Of a stretch of 64,000 nt of DNA, positions 1 through 10,411 are shown piece after piece; the stretch's first letter is position 1; each line of letters opens with the position of its first letter. The DNA comes from Tetranychus cinnabarinus (lineage: Eukaryota > Arthropoda > Arachnida > Trombidiformes > Tetranychidae). The translations under genes were made by a program, and so were the position numbers. The notes under the pieces are model-generated. The model had not been told where the DNA came from. It made no database searches and saw only the letters and a list, made by a program, of their open reading frames with translations. The stretch spans positions 15,314,001-15,378,000 of the forward strand of contig WHVY01000001.1 in the NCBI GenBank assembly GCA_022266195.1. The letters are read 5' to 3'.

Positions 1-3000
1 GTAAATGATTAAACTGGAGAATGAGTAAATTGTTGATTTGGTGGTTAAGGTTGCTGTTGGACTGAAGCGAATGTGAACGAGTCGCACCTTATCATAGCAC
101 AAAATTGAAGGTTGAATGACTTATTACTAGAGTTGATTTTTTGTTGTTGAAAGTCACATGAAAAATTATACTCATTACAGCTATTGTCTCCTTCATCGTC
201 ATCATCTTCACCACAATCTTCATTATTATTAGCTGTATTCATGGAGATGTAATTCACGGTGAAACAAAAAGCTGTCACTTTTTCCATGTAAATAAAAAAG
301 ACATACAAAGGGTTCAAAGGCAATGGGACAAGATAATGTTGGTTTAAAGAAATGGATTTAGAGGATGAAAGGGTTTCATTTTCATGGTTACTCGATATTT
401 ACCGCCTTATTGTTGAAGGAGGGTTAAAGGAGGGACAATTAGTACTTTTAAATTACTCTGAGGAGGAGATTGACTGGATTCACTGGAAATTTCATGATAA
501 ACACTTTTAATATTTTTGTTTCTTTCACTTTCATTGTTATCTTTTTTGCCATTAGCTTTTACTTTGCCAATTACCAGAATGGTTATTAGGGACCCAAATT
601 TTGTTCATCTTACAGTTTTTGGGTTGAAAACATTTTGAGCCCCTCTTTTGTTTTTGCTTATTCAATTCATTTTTTGGGTTATTTTTGGTTAGTCTAGTTA
701 AAAATCTAACATTGAGGTTGATCTGGAAAAGTAGAGACAAGAGTATTGCTGGTATTCATAAGAAGTTATTATTTTTGGCAATCATTCAATTTCATTAAAA
801 AAACATCGTCATTATCATTGGGTTGAAGAGGAAGAAGTAAAAAAAGGTTAGATTTGTTATGCATTCAATGTAAAGGCCTAATTTATTGCAGCAAGTAGTT
901 GTAGATTGAGTAATTCAATTGCTTCCATTTAATCACCTTGTAATAACATTGCTATTCACAGATATAATCACGAATCCAACATTAATTGTTGTAATAATAT
1001 CTGAGCAAAACAAAGTAACGACAATACTCTCAATGTGTGATCTCGTTTCATAAGTAACAGGCTTTACGACTACAGAGTCTAATTTACCTTTCATAATTTG
1101 ATATTTTATTTTTTTCTACCTTTCTCTTTTACCTTTTATGATTTGAAAAAGGTTGAACATAATACAATCCATGGTAATTCTTAACCTTTCCTTGTTATTA
1201 CAATTCTTTAGGCTTTAATTGTTATTACTGTTCCACAGTTGATTTTGTTGCTGCTCAAATCATTTATCCTGATCCATCTTTTCACACTTGAATTGATTTT
1301 CTTGGAATATTAAGATGAAGATAAAAAAGTATGATAGTCTTTGGTGATTCTTTGTAAAGGTAGGCGTCAATGGATAAGAGTCATCTGTAACTCTTTTCAT
1401 TGATTGTCTTCATCAGTACAACCATTAAAATAATGCATGAAACTTGATTTTTACGTTCCAAGATGATTGTTATCTGTTATATCTTTGTAAATTGTTGCCA
1501 AGTTTCATCTTTCCAAGGTCTTGGTTAGTACAATCATCCTCATCCTTTGCTTTCTCTTATATCCTTTGATTTGACATCATTTAACATTATCATAACGCAA
1601 AAATACGCCAAGCAGTCTGGATTGGAAGAGTTTATGTTTTTTATCTTTTCTTTCATCTTTGCTTTCATCGTCATTTACCCATCCATAGCAGCAACGACCA
1701 GAGTATAGAGGATCCACATTGTTCGGAGCTTTAATCTTGACTGTCAAAATGTTGGGTACAATATACGCCAATTACAGTCAATTGTATAATGGCAATCATA
1801 TCTGAAACCAGTATTCAGCAGAAATGTATAGAACTTTTCCTTCAAGTTGTTATTCGCCAGTAATAAAAAGCAGCAACTTGTTGATGTTGGTAAACTGTTT
1901 TTGTCAATCCAATGTAAGGTTAACACTTGTAAATTAATTGAGTTACATGTTTGTTTTTATTCCCATCCAAATAAATTGCAAATAATGTTTTACTGATTTT
2001 CACTTTTATACAGAAATAAAACTATACATGTATTGTAAATATGAAAACAATTTAATTTATAGATTGTTTACTTTTAATTTACCTTGTTTATTTGTTTAGA
2101 GAGGGAATCTATCTTTTATCTAATATCTTCTATTCAAATATCTTATATCTGTTACTCGTATCAATTGCAATTTCATTTTTGTTTTCTTAAATGTTGAGAA
2201 AAACATTTTTCAAAAATCAAATTGCAATAATTACTGACATTCGAGATTCATTGTTAAACTCATCACTATAAATTAAACCGATAATTAAATTACAACAAAA
2301 TTGTTTGCTAACCATCAGGCTATGATCGGAACCGGCTTTATCCAACACATCCACCAAACCATTCACCATTTCCCACATTAACCGGATTGAGTCAACCCTT
2401 AATGATTGAAAAGCTCTTACTATGAAATTCCTACTAACCATGTAATAGTTAATATTAGTTAATAATTGCTGAAAAATATGAGGTAAGAAGAAACACCGAT
2501 TTTCTATCATTCATTATCATTGAGTCCTAACTCAATCCACACCAATCCCCAGAAAATAACAAACATTAAATATTTAGTGTTTTAAAGCATTTTTATTGTC
2601 CATTAACATACATGAAATCATATGTAATTGAAATATTATTACAGAGTATTTCAACTCATTTTTCAGTACTTACAATCAACTTTAAATAACAATCATTGAT
2701 TTACCCAAGTGGTATCCTCCATGGATACAAAGCATGAAGTGAAATCCAGATTCCCAGCTTATATAAATGTCTCGTTGATGTTGCGATGTGACAACTGAAT
2801 TTTGTGACTACTGTTGAAGGTTTAAGATCATAATGTTACTTTTGTTTGTATAATTTAACCATTGAAATCTGAGATTCGAGGTTCACTGTTGAACTCATCA
2901 ACATGAAATCTGAAGAAAAAGATTGTATAAAACTCTTTATTCGAGAAAACATTTTCACCCAACATTGAATTCATCCTTTACAAGATGAAACATTTTGATA

Positions 3001-4540
3001 ACAGTTTTTAAACCTTCAATTCGTAAATTAATCTTGCATGTTAGTGAACTTGTTATTATATTTTTAAACGGTTGATTTTAATCCAAAAAAAGGGTCACCA
3101 TCTTGATTCCATAGACATTTGATCTTGTAACCAGTTTACTGACCTTACAACTCCAACCATTTCAGGTTGATTGTCAATTCAAGTGTACAAAGTCCCTCGG
3201 ACATTGACATTTATAATGGCTTATAACCATGTTAACCTTTTAAAGCAAATTTGACTCGAGAGCAAAATTAATTGCATTTGTTTAACTCATTTGATTTACA
3301 ATGTTAGTTTCACTGATTTCAATCTGCTAATACTACCTGATTAAAAGTCATTAACCATCACACCTGATTACTCACAATATTCAATGGATGTTTTATTCAT
3401 CTCATCAAGTTGTTACAGCAATAACAGACAAAATGGTTCAATGAAGATTAATAGTTTGCCAGTTTTATTAATTAATTTAGGCTTTTTTTACCAGATTTTG
3501 TTTACATTTTGAATTTATTTTAATCATTTCAAATGCGCTAAATTATCACATTTTTTGCCAATTGATTTACTGTAAGCAAAAAAAGATGTCACTTTATTTT
3601 ACATCAATTAATCATCACTTGTCAGATGATGAATGCAGCATTTCAACCTTTTTTGCTGAATTTGCACAAGTCTGACAGGTAAAGTAAAAGTTTTCAGGGA
3701 ATTCAAACTCAATTCTGGTTTAATAATTGATAAATTTGTGGATTGAATCGATATGATTGTAAGGATCAAAATTGTTTGGAGCAATTTGTTTTGGTAAGCT
3801 TGGTTTGTCTATTCAAGATCCACATCAACTTTGGTTTACTAACAATTGAATCGGCTAATTTTGATAAGTTGATTCCTTTCAGGTTACCACGGAAATTGAT
3901 TAAATGGTGAATAAGATGATGAAACTTTTCTAGTAACTGAATCAAGTGTTGGTTAAATCTTGCTTATTATTTTTTATCTACCTTAAACAACATCAACTTT
4001 ACCTCACAACTCTGAACATTTTCATCCTTAAATGAATTTTCACCTCGGAGACCTCAAGTTGTCAAGCTAAAGGTCGACTTAAATACACTATGTAAACTCC
4101 TATTTTTATTACTCTATTTATTTTTATTTTGCCACTTTTCAAGCAGATTTAATTATTTTTTATAAAAATCCAATCTACAAATGAGCATTTAATTAACTGT
4201 TTTACTCAATTAATCTTATAAAAACCTAAATTATCGAAGAAAGACGACAATTCAAGGTTTATCCTTGGGACAGTGAGATAAGTAACCAGATATTCACCAA
4301 AAAGGTAAACATTGCTACATGACATGAAGGTCACTGTGTTTTAAATCATTTGTATTTGCTTAATTGCTAGACATTCAGTAAATGTGCCACATTGTTTAAC
4401 TACAAAATTATAAGAAATCAACTTGAAATAACAATAATTTAATGAATTAATCTGATAATTATTAATGCAAGCGAAGATTCGCCTCCAGATTCGCAGGTTT
4501 CATTTATGTTATATGATTAAAATTTCATGTAAAATCTTGC
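1..4540. other. Gene-poor AT-rich sequence
   Basis: No reading frame here could be tied to a protein family. Open frames are short and low in complexity; one on the minus strand near 180-240 is Asp/Glu-rich only because of a run of GAT/CAT-type codons. Around 1316-1790 the minus strand has a few coding-looking fragments in different frames, described under findings. Two similar stretches near 2235-2270 and 2870-2905 look like a weak direct duplication. No tRNA, rRNA or CRISPR-like structure was seen. Confidence 0.5.
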
Positions 4541-4547
4541 AGTAATT

Positions 4548-4610
4548 AATATCTTATTTATATCGGCTTCTTATGCCATTTCAATGAAAATTTCACCTCG
4601 AGTAATCAGA
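4548..4610 (+). repeat. Direct repeat, left copy
   Basis: About 63 bp that recur in the same orientation at 7522-7584 at roughly 90% identity. The shared core includes TTTATATCGGCTTCTTATG and a CGAGTAATCA end. The pair brackets the palindromic element and the MITE to its right, so it may mark the borders of a larger composite insertion or a duplicated target. Confidence 0.7.
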
Positions 4611-5212
4611 AAACAATATCAATACTGATAGAAGTTTATTTATGACGATTAATTATTTGATAAACAGCATATCAAATTCTTATGGATTTGATAGGTTGAT
4701 TTCAGAGACATGTAGTTCAGCTATTCAATGGTCAACCTCAACTCTATCTGACGAGGGAACATACCCAAGTATGAAATCGATATAAAGATTTTATTGATCG
4801 CTATCGGCACATTAGACCTTGTTAAAGACTATTATAACGAAATTAGCTGCTATCTTTTCGATTTCGGCATTTTATCGCCTTTTTTCTATTAAATTTTAGT
4901 AGTTGTAAACCATACGCTTCCAGCACAAAAGAGACCATACGCTTCGAGCACAAAGTGAAGGTCTAATAAAAAGAAAGAAAATTAAACCTTGATGCGGTTT
5001 CAGCACTCAACAAGTTTAAGAGCTAAATGAAAAAAAACAAATTAATTAAAGAATAATGAAAATTAAACGCCCAGGCTGATCTCGCTAGATTATACATTTC
5101 AATAGTTTACGTTGGATTCGCGAGATTAGTGATATCGTTCAAAACGCGAAAAAAATGAAATCAGTTAATTGTGAGACAGATGAAATGAAATATTTATAGC
5201 AATTATTTATTC

Positions 5213-5416
5213 ATGGGTATAGTAAGCACAATATTTATTGGGAATAAAAACAGTCTCGATTTGCTCCCAGAAGACTTCAACTTGGTCAAAGCCTTTGATG
5301 AAGAAGACGTGACTGGGTATGTTCGAGGTTATACTTACCGCTTCTGTGATACAGGTCTCAGCACCAGTACCAGCGACATTCGTCATGAAAAACCACAAAA
5401 AGATTATGTATTGTAA
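5213..5416 (+). pseudogene. Decayed partial copy of the GC-rich orphan gene
   Basis: This 67-codon frame matches the C-terminal third of the minus-strand gene at 5611-6006. Both contain the run LVKAFD followed by DVTGY, RGYT, GLS and IRH. This copy lacks the N-terminal half. It has lost the first cysteine of the finger-like motif (Tyr-Arg-Phe-Cys replaces Cys-Arg-Tyr-Cys) and is AT-rich, whereas the intact copy is GC-rich. It lies tail to tail with that gene, as expected for the other arm of a palindrome. I infer that it is a relic. Confidence 0.6.
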
Positions 5417-5485
5417 ATTCAGTTATAAAACACATGTCACAACTTGAAAAAAAAAATTTTGTTTCTTCACTGCATCGTCACCCAT

Positions 5486-5565
5486 AGAGAATGCATGGTA
5501 AAACTTGTAAAAAAAAATTTTTTTTCGATTTATAAGTTTCGAAATGTATTCTCTATCTTTTTTTG
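5486..5565. repeat. Central inverted repeat of the palindromic element
   Basis: The sequence ATAGAGAATGCAT is mirrored about 60 bp downstream by ATGTATTCTCTAT, with long A and T runs between. It sits between the 3' ends of the two gene copies and is the axis of the large palindrome. Confidence 0.6.
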
Positions 5566-5610
5566 ATATTTTTACTGGCGACTGGTAGGTCAAATCAGTT
5601 TTTTTGACTT

Positions 5611-6006
5611 TTATATTTCTCTACTGTGGCGGATACCACTAGCCCTGCAGCTGAGGCCTATCCCACAGTAGCGGCAGGTGTACCCGCGAGTATACCCGGT
5701 AACATCGTCCGCATCGAAGGCTTTTACCAGCTTGAAGTCACCGGGTAGCAATCCAAGGGGCCTCGCGTCATCCGCCTCACCAACGTTGGCTTCCAGCCGG
5801 TTGGTGTCCTTCATTATCACGAGGGTGTCCTCCCATTCGGCAACGCCAACCAGGGTCCGAGCACCATTCACGGTCATGTATCCGCGCCGTTTGATGGATT
5901 TAATTGGGTGGTCACCAACGGCTGCAGATCCTTGCATCGATGGTGTTGATGCGGATGCTGCTGGCTCTGGTGTTGATGAGGGTGCTGTTGGTGCGTGGCT
6001 GGCCAT
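5611..6006 (-). CDS. Small GC-rich orphan protein with a partial zinc-finger motif
   Basis: I do not recognise the family. The frame is 131 codons from the ATG at 6006, which is chosen because it follows a plausible 5' UTR and TATA box; the frame stays open further upstream without another good start. The N-terminus (about residues 1-35) is rich in Ala, Ser, Thr and Pro. The middle is folded-looking and charged. The C-terminus has Cys-x2-Cys-x12-His, three of the four ligands of a C2H2 finger, and then stops. It is clearly richer in GC than all surrounding DNA and uses G/C-ending codons unlike the neighbouring genes. It sits inside a palindromic element with a decayed mirror copy. It could be an element-encoded protein, a captured host gene or a recent transfer. 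Confidence 0.55.
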   Translation of the reverse strand: MASHAPTAPSSTPEPAASASTPSMQGSAAVGDHPIKSIKRRGYMTVNGARTLVGVAEWEDTLVIMKDTNRLEANVGEADDARPLGLLPGDFKLVKAFDADDVTGYTRGYTCRYCGIGLSCRASGIRHSREI

Positions 6007-6019
6007 TGTATGATGAATA

Positions 6020-6055
6020 AGAGAGAGAGAGAGAGAGAGGAGAGAGGAGTAGGAG
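6020..6055. repeat. (GA)n microsatellite in the 5' UTR of the orphan gene
   Basis: A purine run of GAGA units with small interruptions, read as CT repeats on the transcript strand, just upstream of the ATG at 6006. Pyrimidine-rich leaders of this kind are common near transcription starts; any function here is inference. Confidence 0.8.
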
Positions 6056-6125
6056 AGAGTAAGTGTCCAAGTATTAAGAGAAAAGACTGAAGACTGAATG
6101 AATAAAATCTGAAGATCCAACTCGC

Positions 6126-6133
6126 TTTATATA
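6126..6133 (-). promoter_or_regulatory. TATA box of the GC-rich orphan gene
   Basis: TATATAAA on the minus strand, 120 nt upstream of the ATG at 6006. A start of transcription about 25-30 nt downstream would give a leader of roughly 90 nt containing the CT repeat. It lies within the palindromic element, so the element carries its own promoter. Confidence 0.5.
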
Positions 6134-6889
6134 CTAATTCTTCATCAAGATAACTTATCGGTCATCATCTTAAGTGCTTTTCTGGAAAATAAACCACAAA
6201 TTTTTGTTTACCTTATTGAGACCTGAATCAGATAAGATAAATCATCATGATTTATCTTATCTTCAAATCAAAATGTTTACCCCGGGCTATATGAAATTAT
6301 TAGGAAATTTTGCTCATAAGTTAATTGATTTCATTAATCTCGAGTATCAAAAGATATTTCCTTACTCACGCGTTCCCGGCAAGCAAGAAACTGTTTAATC
6401 TCGAGAGATCAGCCCCGGGCGTTTAATTTTCCTTATTCTTTAATCTATTGGCTGCTTTCTAAAAGTATCATGTTTCTTCATTTACCTCTTTAACTTGGTG
6501 AGTGTTGAAACAGCATCAAGGTTTAATTTTCTTTCTTTTTATTAGACCTTCACTTTGTGCTCGAAGCGTATGGTCTCTTTTGTGCTGGAAGCGTATGGTT
6601 TCCAACTACTAATTTTGTATGCTTTTCTATGGGGATTTGTAAGTTCATTTTTTAAACTTTAAAATGTTGAAACAGAAACATATACTTAGTATACAAAAAC
6701 ATACAAAATTTTATAGAAAAAAGGCGATAAAATGCCGAAATGGAAAAGATAGCAGCTAATTTCGTTAAAATAGTCTTTAACAAGGTCTAATGTGCCGATA
6801 GCGATCAATAAAATCTCTACATCGATTTCATACTTGGGTATGTCCCCTTGTGAGAACCCGTGACAATAAGCTGGATCATCTTTTCTTGA

Positions 6890-6933
6890 GTACATGGAGA
6901 TATGATATCGATTGAAATCATGTCTCCATGTAC
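6890..6933. repeat. Short near-perfect hairpin
   Basis: 17-bp arms (6890-6906 and 6917-6933) with one mismatch and a 10-nt loop; the left arm reads GTACATGGAGATATGAT. It lies between the palindromic element and the MITE. It may be the remnant of a small foldback insertion. Confidence 0.75.
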
Positions 6934-6978
6934 CTAATATTATGCTCCTATCTATATTATACTTCTGCTTCGATAATA

Positions 6979-7513
6979 TTAGGTTGACCGGCTCAATGCG
7001 TCAGTAATTTAAATGTGAATTTTTTATTTTTGTTCGGATAATTTAGCGTGAGCTTTGAAAATCATATAAAGATTCAGAATTTGTTTGACGCGCATTTATA
7101 ATTTATCGTTTACTAATTCGAACTTTATCGGGAAGAGTCGAAAAAAAGAAATTGCGTGCGACTCAAAATTTTATCAAATGCAGGGTCCCCCTGTGATTTG
7201 CTCGCGATGGAATCTTTTTTAATCGGACATTTCTCGAAAACTTGGGGATCAGGAGAAAAATTGAATAAAAGTGATTTTTAATCAACCCAAGTACTATAAT
7301 TGAATGGAATGACTTTGCAAAATTTTTCATTGGTACCAACAACCTATATGGCCACAGAGTTCGAGATTTACAAAATTGCCATTTTTCGATTTTTTTCTAA
7401 TTATTGTGAATTACCAGTGTGTAAAGGGTACAAGATGTGTCAAAAAATTCTCAATCTCTATTTATATGGTTTTTAAAATTTAAAGTCTCGACTCATTGAG
7501 CCGGACACCCTAA
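6979..7513. mobile_element. Non-autonomous Tc1/mariner-type MITE
   Basis: The ends are inverted copies of one another: TTAGGTTGACCGGCTCAATG at the left and, read inward from the right, TTAGGGTGTCCGGCTCAATG (two mismatches). Each end abuts a TA dinucleotide, the usual Tc1/mariner target duplication. The 0.5 kb interior has no open frame of useful length. The ends differ from those of the neighbouring transposase element, so a different transposase would have moved it. Confidence 0.7.
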
Positions 7514-7521
7514 TAGATTCT

Positions 7522-7584
7522 AATATCTAATTTATATCGGCTTCTTATGTCATCTCAATAAACATTTCACTTCGAGTAATCAAA
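7522..7584 (+). repeat. Direct repeat, right copy
   Basis: Second copy of the 63-bp sequence at 4548-4610, in the same orientation with about seven differences. It begins just outside the right end of the MITE. Confidence 0.7.
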
Positions 7585-7719
7585 TCTATATTTCATTTAC
7601 AACAATTAATCCTATTCAAATCATCCTATTTCAACTATTATATTTATATTCTACTAATATTTAAAATATTAATAAAATCTTTTGTTATTTCTTTTCAATT
7701 TCAAGTTTATATAAATATA

Positions 7720-9133
7720 CAGGGTGTAAAGAAAGTTTTGGCAAGTAAGCTCAACCCACTTCATTGCGCAGAAATCCTTTTTGTTTTGTTTACAAAAAAA
7801 TGCTTAAAGGTTATAGAATGTATTTATTTATTTGACTGGTTTGAAAATTTAACAATTTAGTAGTTATTTTATTATTATTATATATTATGTTTAATAAGAT
7901 GTTTGTTTGCCCTCTTTTTGGATAAGCTCAGTTACTCTATCTTTTATCGAGTTACAAAGTGAAGAAAGGTAAGTCGGGCTGAGATTGTTCCATGTTTCTG
8001 TAACTCTAATGATCAATTCTTCTCTATTTTTAGGCTGTGGCAATATGAATATTGAGTCCTGAAGAACTGACCAAACGTGTTCAATCGGATTTAAATCCGG
8101 AGAGTTACCAGGCCAAAGTCTTTGACCCCAATAGTTTTCACCAATTTGTGACTCGATTAGTGCAATTGAAGAATCTGTGACATGGCAAGGTGCACTATCC
8201 TGCATTAAAATTCCAATGTTAGGATCAATAATAATATTAGGGTCTTTAAAAGCAGCTAAATAAACAGGAAGAATTTTATCTTGATAGTAACTTGAATTAA
8301 CTGTTCGGTCTTTATCTACGATAATCAAGTCAGTTTTGCCGAAGCCACTGATACCACCAGCTACCATTATTTTCAATGGATGTTTTGGTTTTTGAAAAAT
8401 AGGTATTAACTCCGGGTTATCTGTTCGATACCTAACGTTTTGGTTATTGACAAAATGTTGAAGCTCAATGTAGCTTTCATCAGTATATAAAACATGGAGT
8501 CTTAACAATTCACTGTCCATACCAATATCACAATAGCCTTGAGTTAATAACCATTTAGCAAAATAAAGTCTATCGTAAATATTGTTACGACTTAATAGGA
8601 AGCTTTTCCTGACTTTGTAGGCAATTTTACCCCAATCAGTGGTAACCAAATGGTTTTTGATTGTTTGTGGAGATATTTTTTTATTGGCATCTTTGTACTC
8701 CGGTGAATTGTTCAAATCTTTAGCACATTTCCTCAATGAGGCACCCATCTTGTTTTTGAGATTACACTCAATCATTTTTTTAGTATCTGGAGTCACCTTA
8801 GTTGGTCTACCAGAACGACCTTTATCACAAAAATCACCTCTTTGAGCCCAGCGTTGGACAGTTCTGAGATCAATTTGTAATTGATTGGCAACATCAATTG
8901 AAGGCATATCAGCCTCTAACAAGCCTTTGATCTTGACTCTAATAATTTCTCTTTCTTTCATTATAACATAAAAACAATAACACAAAAATTAACAAATATT
9001 AACACAAATTAACAATTGGTATTTCACCTGTTTACATAATCTTATGCAAGTCAGACGATTGTTTTTGAATTAACCGCTCTTTCATTGCGCACCTTCAAGT
9101 CCCCTCCCCTACCAAAACTTTCTTTACACCCTG
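7720..9133 (-). mobile_element. Complete Tc1/mariner-family transposon
   Basis: Perfect 22-bp terminal inverted repeats beginning CAGGGTGTAAAGAAAGTTTT lie at 7720-7741 and 9112-9133, and TA flanks both ends. The interior encodes one uninterrupted transposase on the minus strand. A short direct repeat, TTCATTGCGCA, sits close inside each terminus and could be a transposase-binding or sub-terminal site. Intact ends and an intact gene suggest a young, possibly active copy. Confidence 0.92.
7891..8961 (-). CDS. Tc1/mariner-family transposase
   Basis: Intact 356-residue DDE transposase that would cut and paste the surrounding element at TA sites. The N-terminus has a paired-like helix-turn-helix (about residues 10-45) followed by a GRPT motif; a second DNA-binding region follows to about residue 120. 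Catalytic residues are visible as the Asp in LYTDES, the Asp in LMQDSAPCH and the Glu in SPDLNPIEHVW. There are 38 residues between the second Asp and the Glu, against 34 in classical Tc1. The start is the ATG at 8961; the frame continues upstream only through a TTG. The gene fills the space between the two terminal repeats. No stop or frameshift was seen. Confidence 0.92.
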   Translation of the reverse strand: MKEREIIRVKIKGLLEADMPSIDVANQLQIDLRTVQRWAQRGDFCDKGRSGRPTKVTPDTKKMIECNLKNKMGASLRKCAKDLNNSPEYKDANKKISPQTIKNHLVTTDWGKIAYKVRKSFLLSRNNIYDRLYFAKWLLTQGYCDIGMDSELLRLHVLYTDESYIELQHFVNNQNVRYRTDNPELIPIFQKPKHPLKIMVAGGISGFGKTDLIIVDKDRTVNSSYYQDKILPVYLAAFKDPNIIIDPNIGILMQDSAPCHVTDSSIALIESQIGENYWGQRLWPGNSPDLNPIEHVWSVLQDSIFILPQPKNREELIIRVTETWNNLSPTYLSSLCNSIKDRVTELIQKEGKQTSY

Positions 9134-9197
9134 TAACGTTTACCTCGTCCTAACTCGTGGCTTTCAATCTTCCTCAATAGATAAAATTTAGCCTAAA

Positions 9198-10081
9198 AGG
9201 GGTATGTAAAGCAAAATCTCACTTCTGTTAAACTTTTTCAAATAGTGATTTTCTGAAAGAGCTTGTTGAAAAACTAGGTTTAACTTGAAAATGGGCATTG
9301 TGAGTATTGTGGTTAGGCCGCAATTAAGGTCGAAACTTAAACCTTTTTCGAGTCATATCTTAGCAACCAAACATGATAGACGGCTGGAACTAAAGATATG
9401 TCATTTTCTGATATGCAAACATTCATATACAAAAGTTGAAGGCTGAAAAATGATGCTGTCGTTATATTGGATTTCGTCTAGTCCACATGAAGTGTTGGAA
9501 ATAAACATCTTAAGATTACGCATTCTTTATTCGACAGTGAAAAGTCTTGATCTTTTGCTATATTAAAGAACTAATAATTCTGTGTGATTTTATGCTTTTT
9601 TTATTTAGATCTGTTGTTCCTAAGCGTTATTAATGCGTTCCGTTTATTTCAGACCGTTTATCGTTATTTATGGAACCAGTAGGTAAACGGCTCTCATCTT
9701 GCGTAGGGCTATTGACCAAATCAAAAGATACATTTTGAGACATTGAAAAAGATTGTAGAGTTTGATCTGTCGATTTAAAAACCAAAAAAGCGGAAAGTGA
9801 TCTACCTGAATAACTTGACAACAAAATGAGTGAGAGTCTCGAACTTTTGTATATGAATGTTTGCATATCAGAAAATGACATATCTTTAGTTCCAGCCGTC
9901 TATCACGTTCGGTTGCTAAGATATGACTCGAAAAAGGTTTAAGTTTCGACCTTAATTGCGGCCTAACCACAATACTCACAATGCCCATTTTCAACTTAAA
10001 CCTAGTTTTTCAACAAGCTCTTTCAGAAAATCACTATTTGAAAAAGTTTAACAGAAGTGAGATTTTGCTTTACATACCTCT
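9198..10081. mobile_element. Foldback element with long, nearly identical arms
   Basis: Two arms of about 240 bp (9198-9437 and 9842-10081) are reverse complements with only about four differences. They enclose a 0.4 kb interior. The outer ends read GGTATGTAAAGC inward. No transposase is encoded. On the minus strand the interior and the edge of one arm form an open frame (9630-9881) rich in Ser and polar residues, which looks more coding-like than chance and is noted under findings. High arm identity implies recent insertion or gene conversion. Confidence 0.8.
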
Positions 10082-10411
10082 TTCGCTTTAAGCTTGTTTC
10101 GCGAGTTTTTGAATTGATATATCACGAAAAAATTGAATTAAGTCAATTGGTAATTGAAGAAATCGAATCGAGACTTGTGATAACTTATAACATAACAGTT
10201 TATGTATTTGAATATTGCGGGATCAATGGTGATTGAAGCGCTACCTTTACTGTTAATGGTTAACAGTTGTTTTCCCGGGCCATTTGGTTTGAAACTGGTG
10301 TACATATCTTGCTACTCTGTTGGTCGTTAACTATTAAAAGTGTCTTTAAATGGTTCATTTTGTGAATCCTTTAACTGTGATTGTATTTAATCTGATTGAC
10401 CAAGTGCCCAA
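10082..10411. other. Upstream region of the coiled-coil gene
   Basis: About 330 bp between the foldback element and the ATG at 10412. It presumably holds the promoter and 5' UTR. No clear TATA box or other signal was recognised. Confidence 0.4.

Larger units (their letters stand above)
4755..6847. mobile_element. Palindromic (foldback) element of about 2.1 kb carrying a gene
   Basis: The left arm (about 4755-5092) is the reverse complement of the right arm (about 6395-6847). The outer ends match as GGGAACATACCCAAGTATG on the left against GGGGACATACCCAAGTATG read inward from the right. The symmetry continues inside: a decayed copy of the gene on the plus strand (5213-5416) mirrors an intact copy on the minus strand (5611-6006), and a short inverted repeat (about 5486-5565) lies at the centre. 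The right half is longer because it keeps the gene's 5' half and promoter. No transposase was recognised, so mobilisation would have to come from elsewhere. The family is unknown. Confidence 0.7.

Noticed and set aside
45..323. Minus-strand open frame with an Asp/Glu run
   Set aside because: The acidic run comes from a GAT/CAT-type simple repeat, and no domain or splice context supports a gene.
2217..2510. 97-codon minus-strand open frame
   Set aside because: No family resemblance, composition is ordinary for AT-rich non-coding DNA, and no promoter or neighbour supports it.
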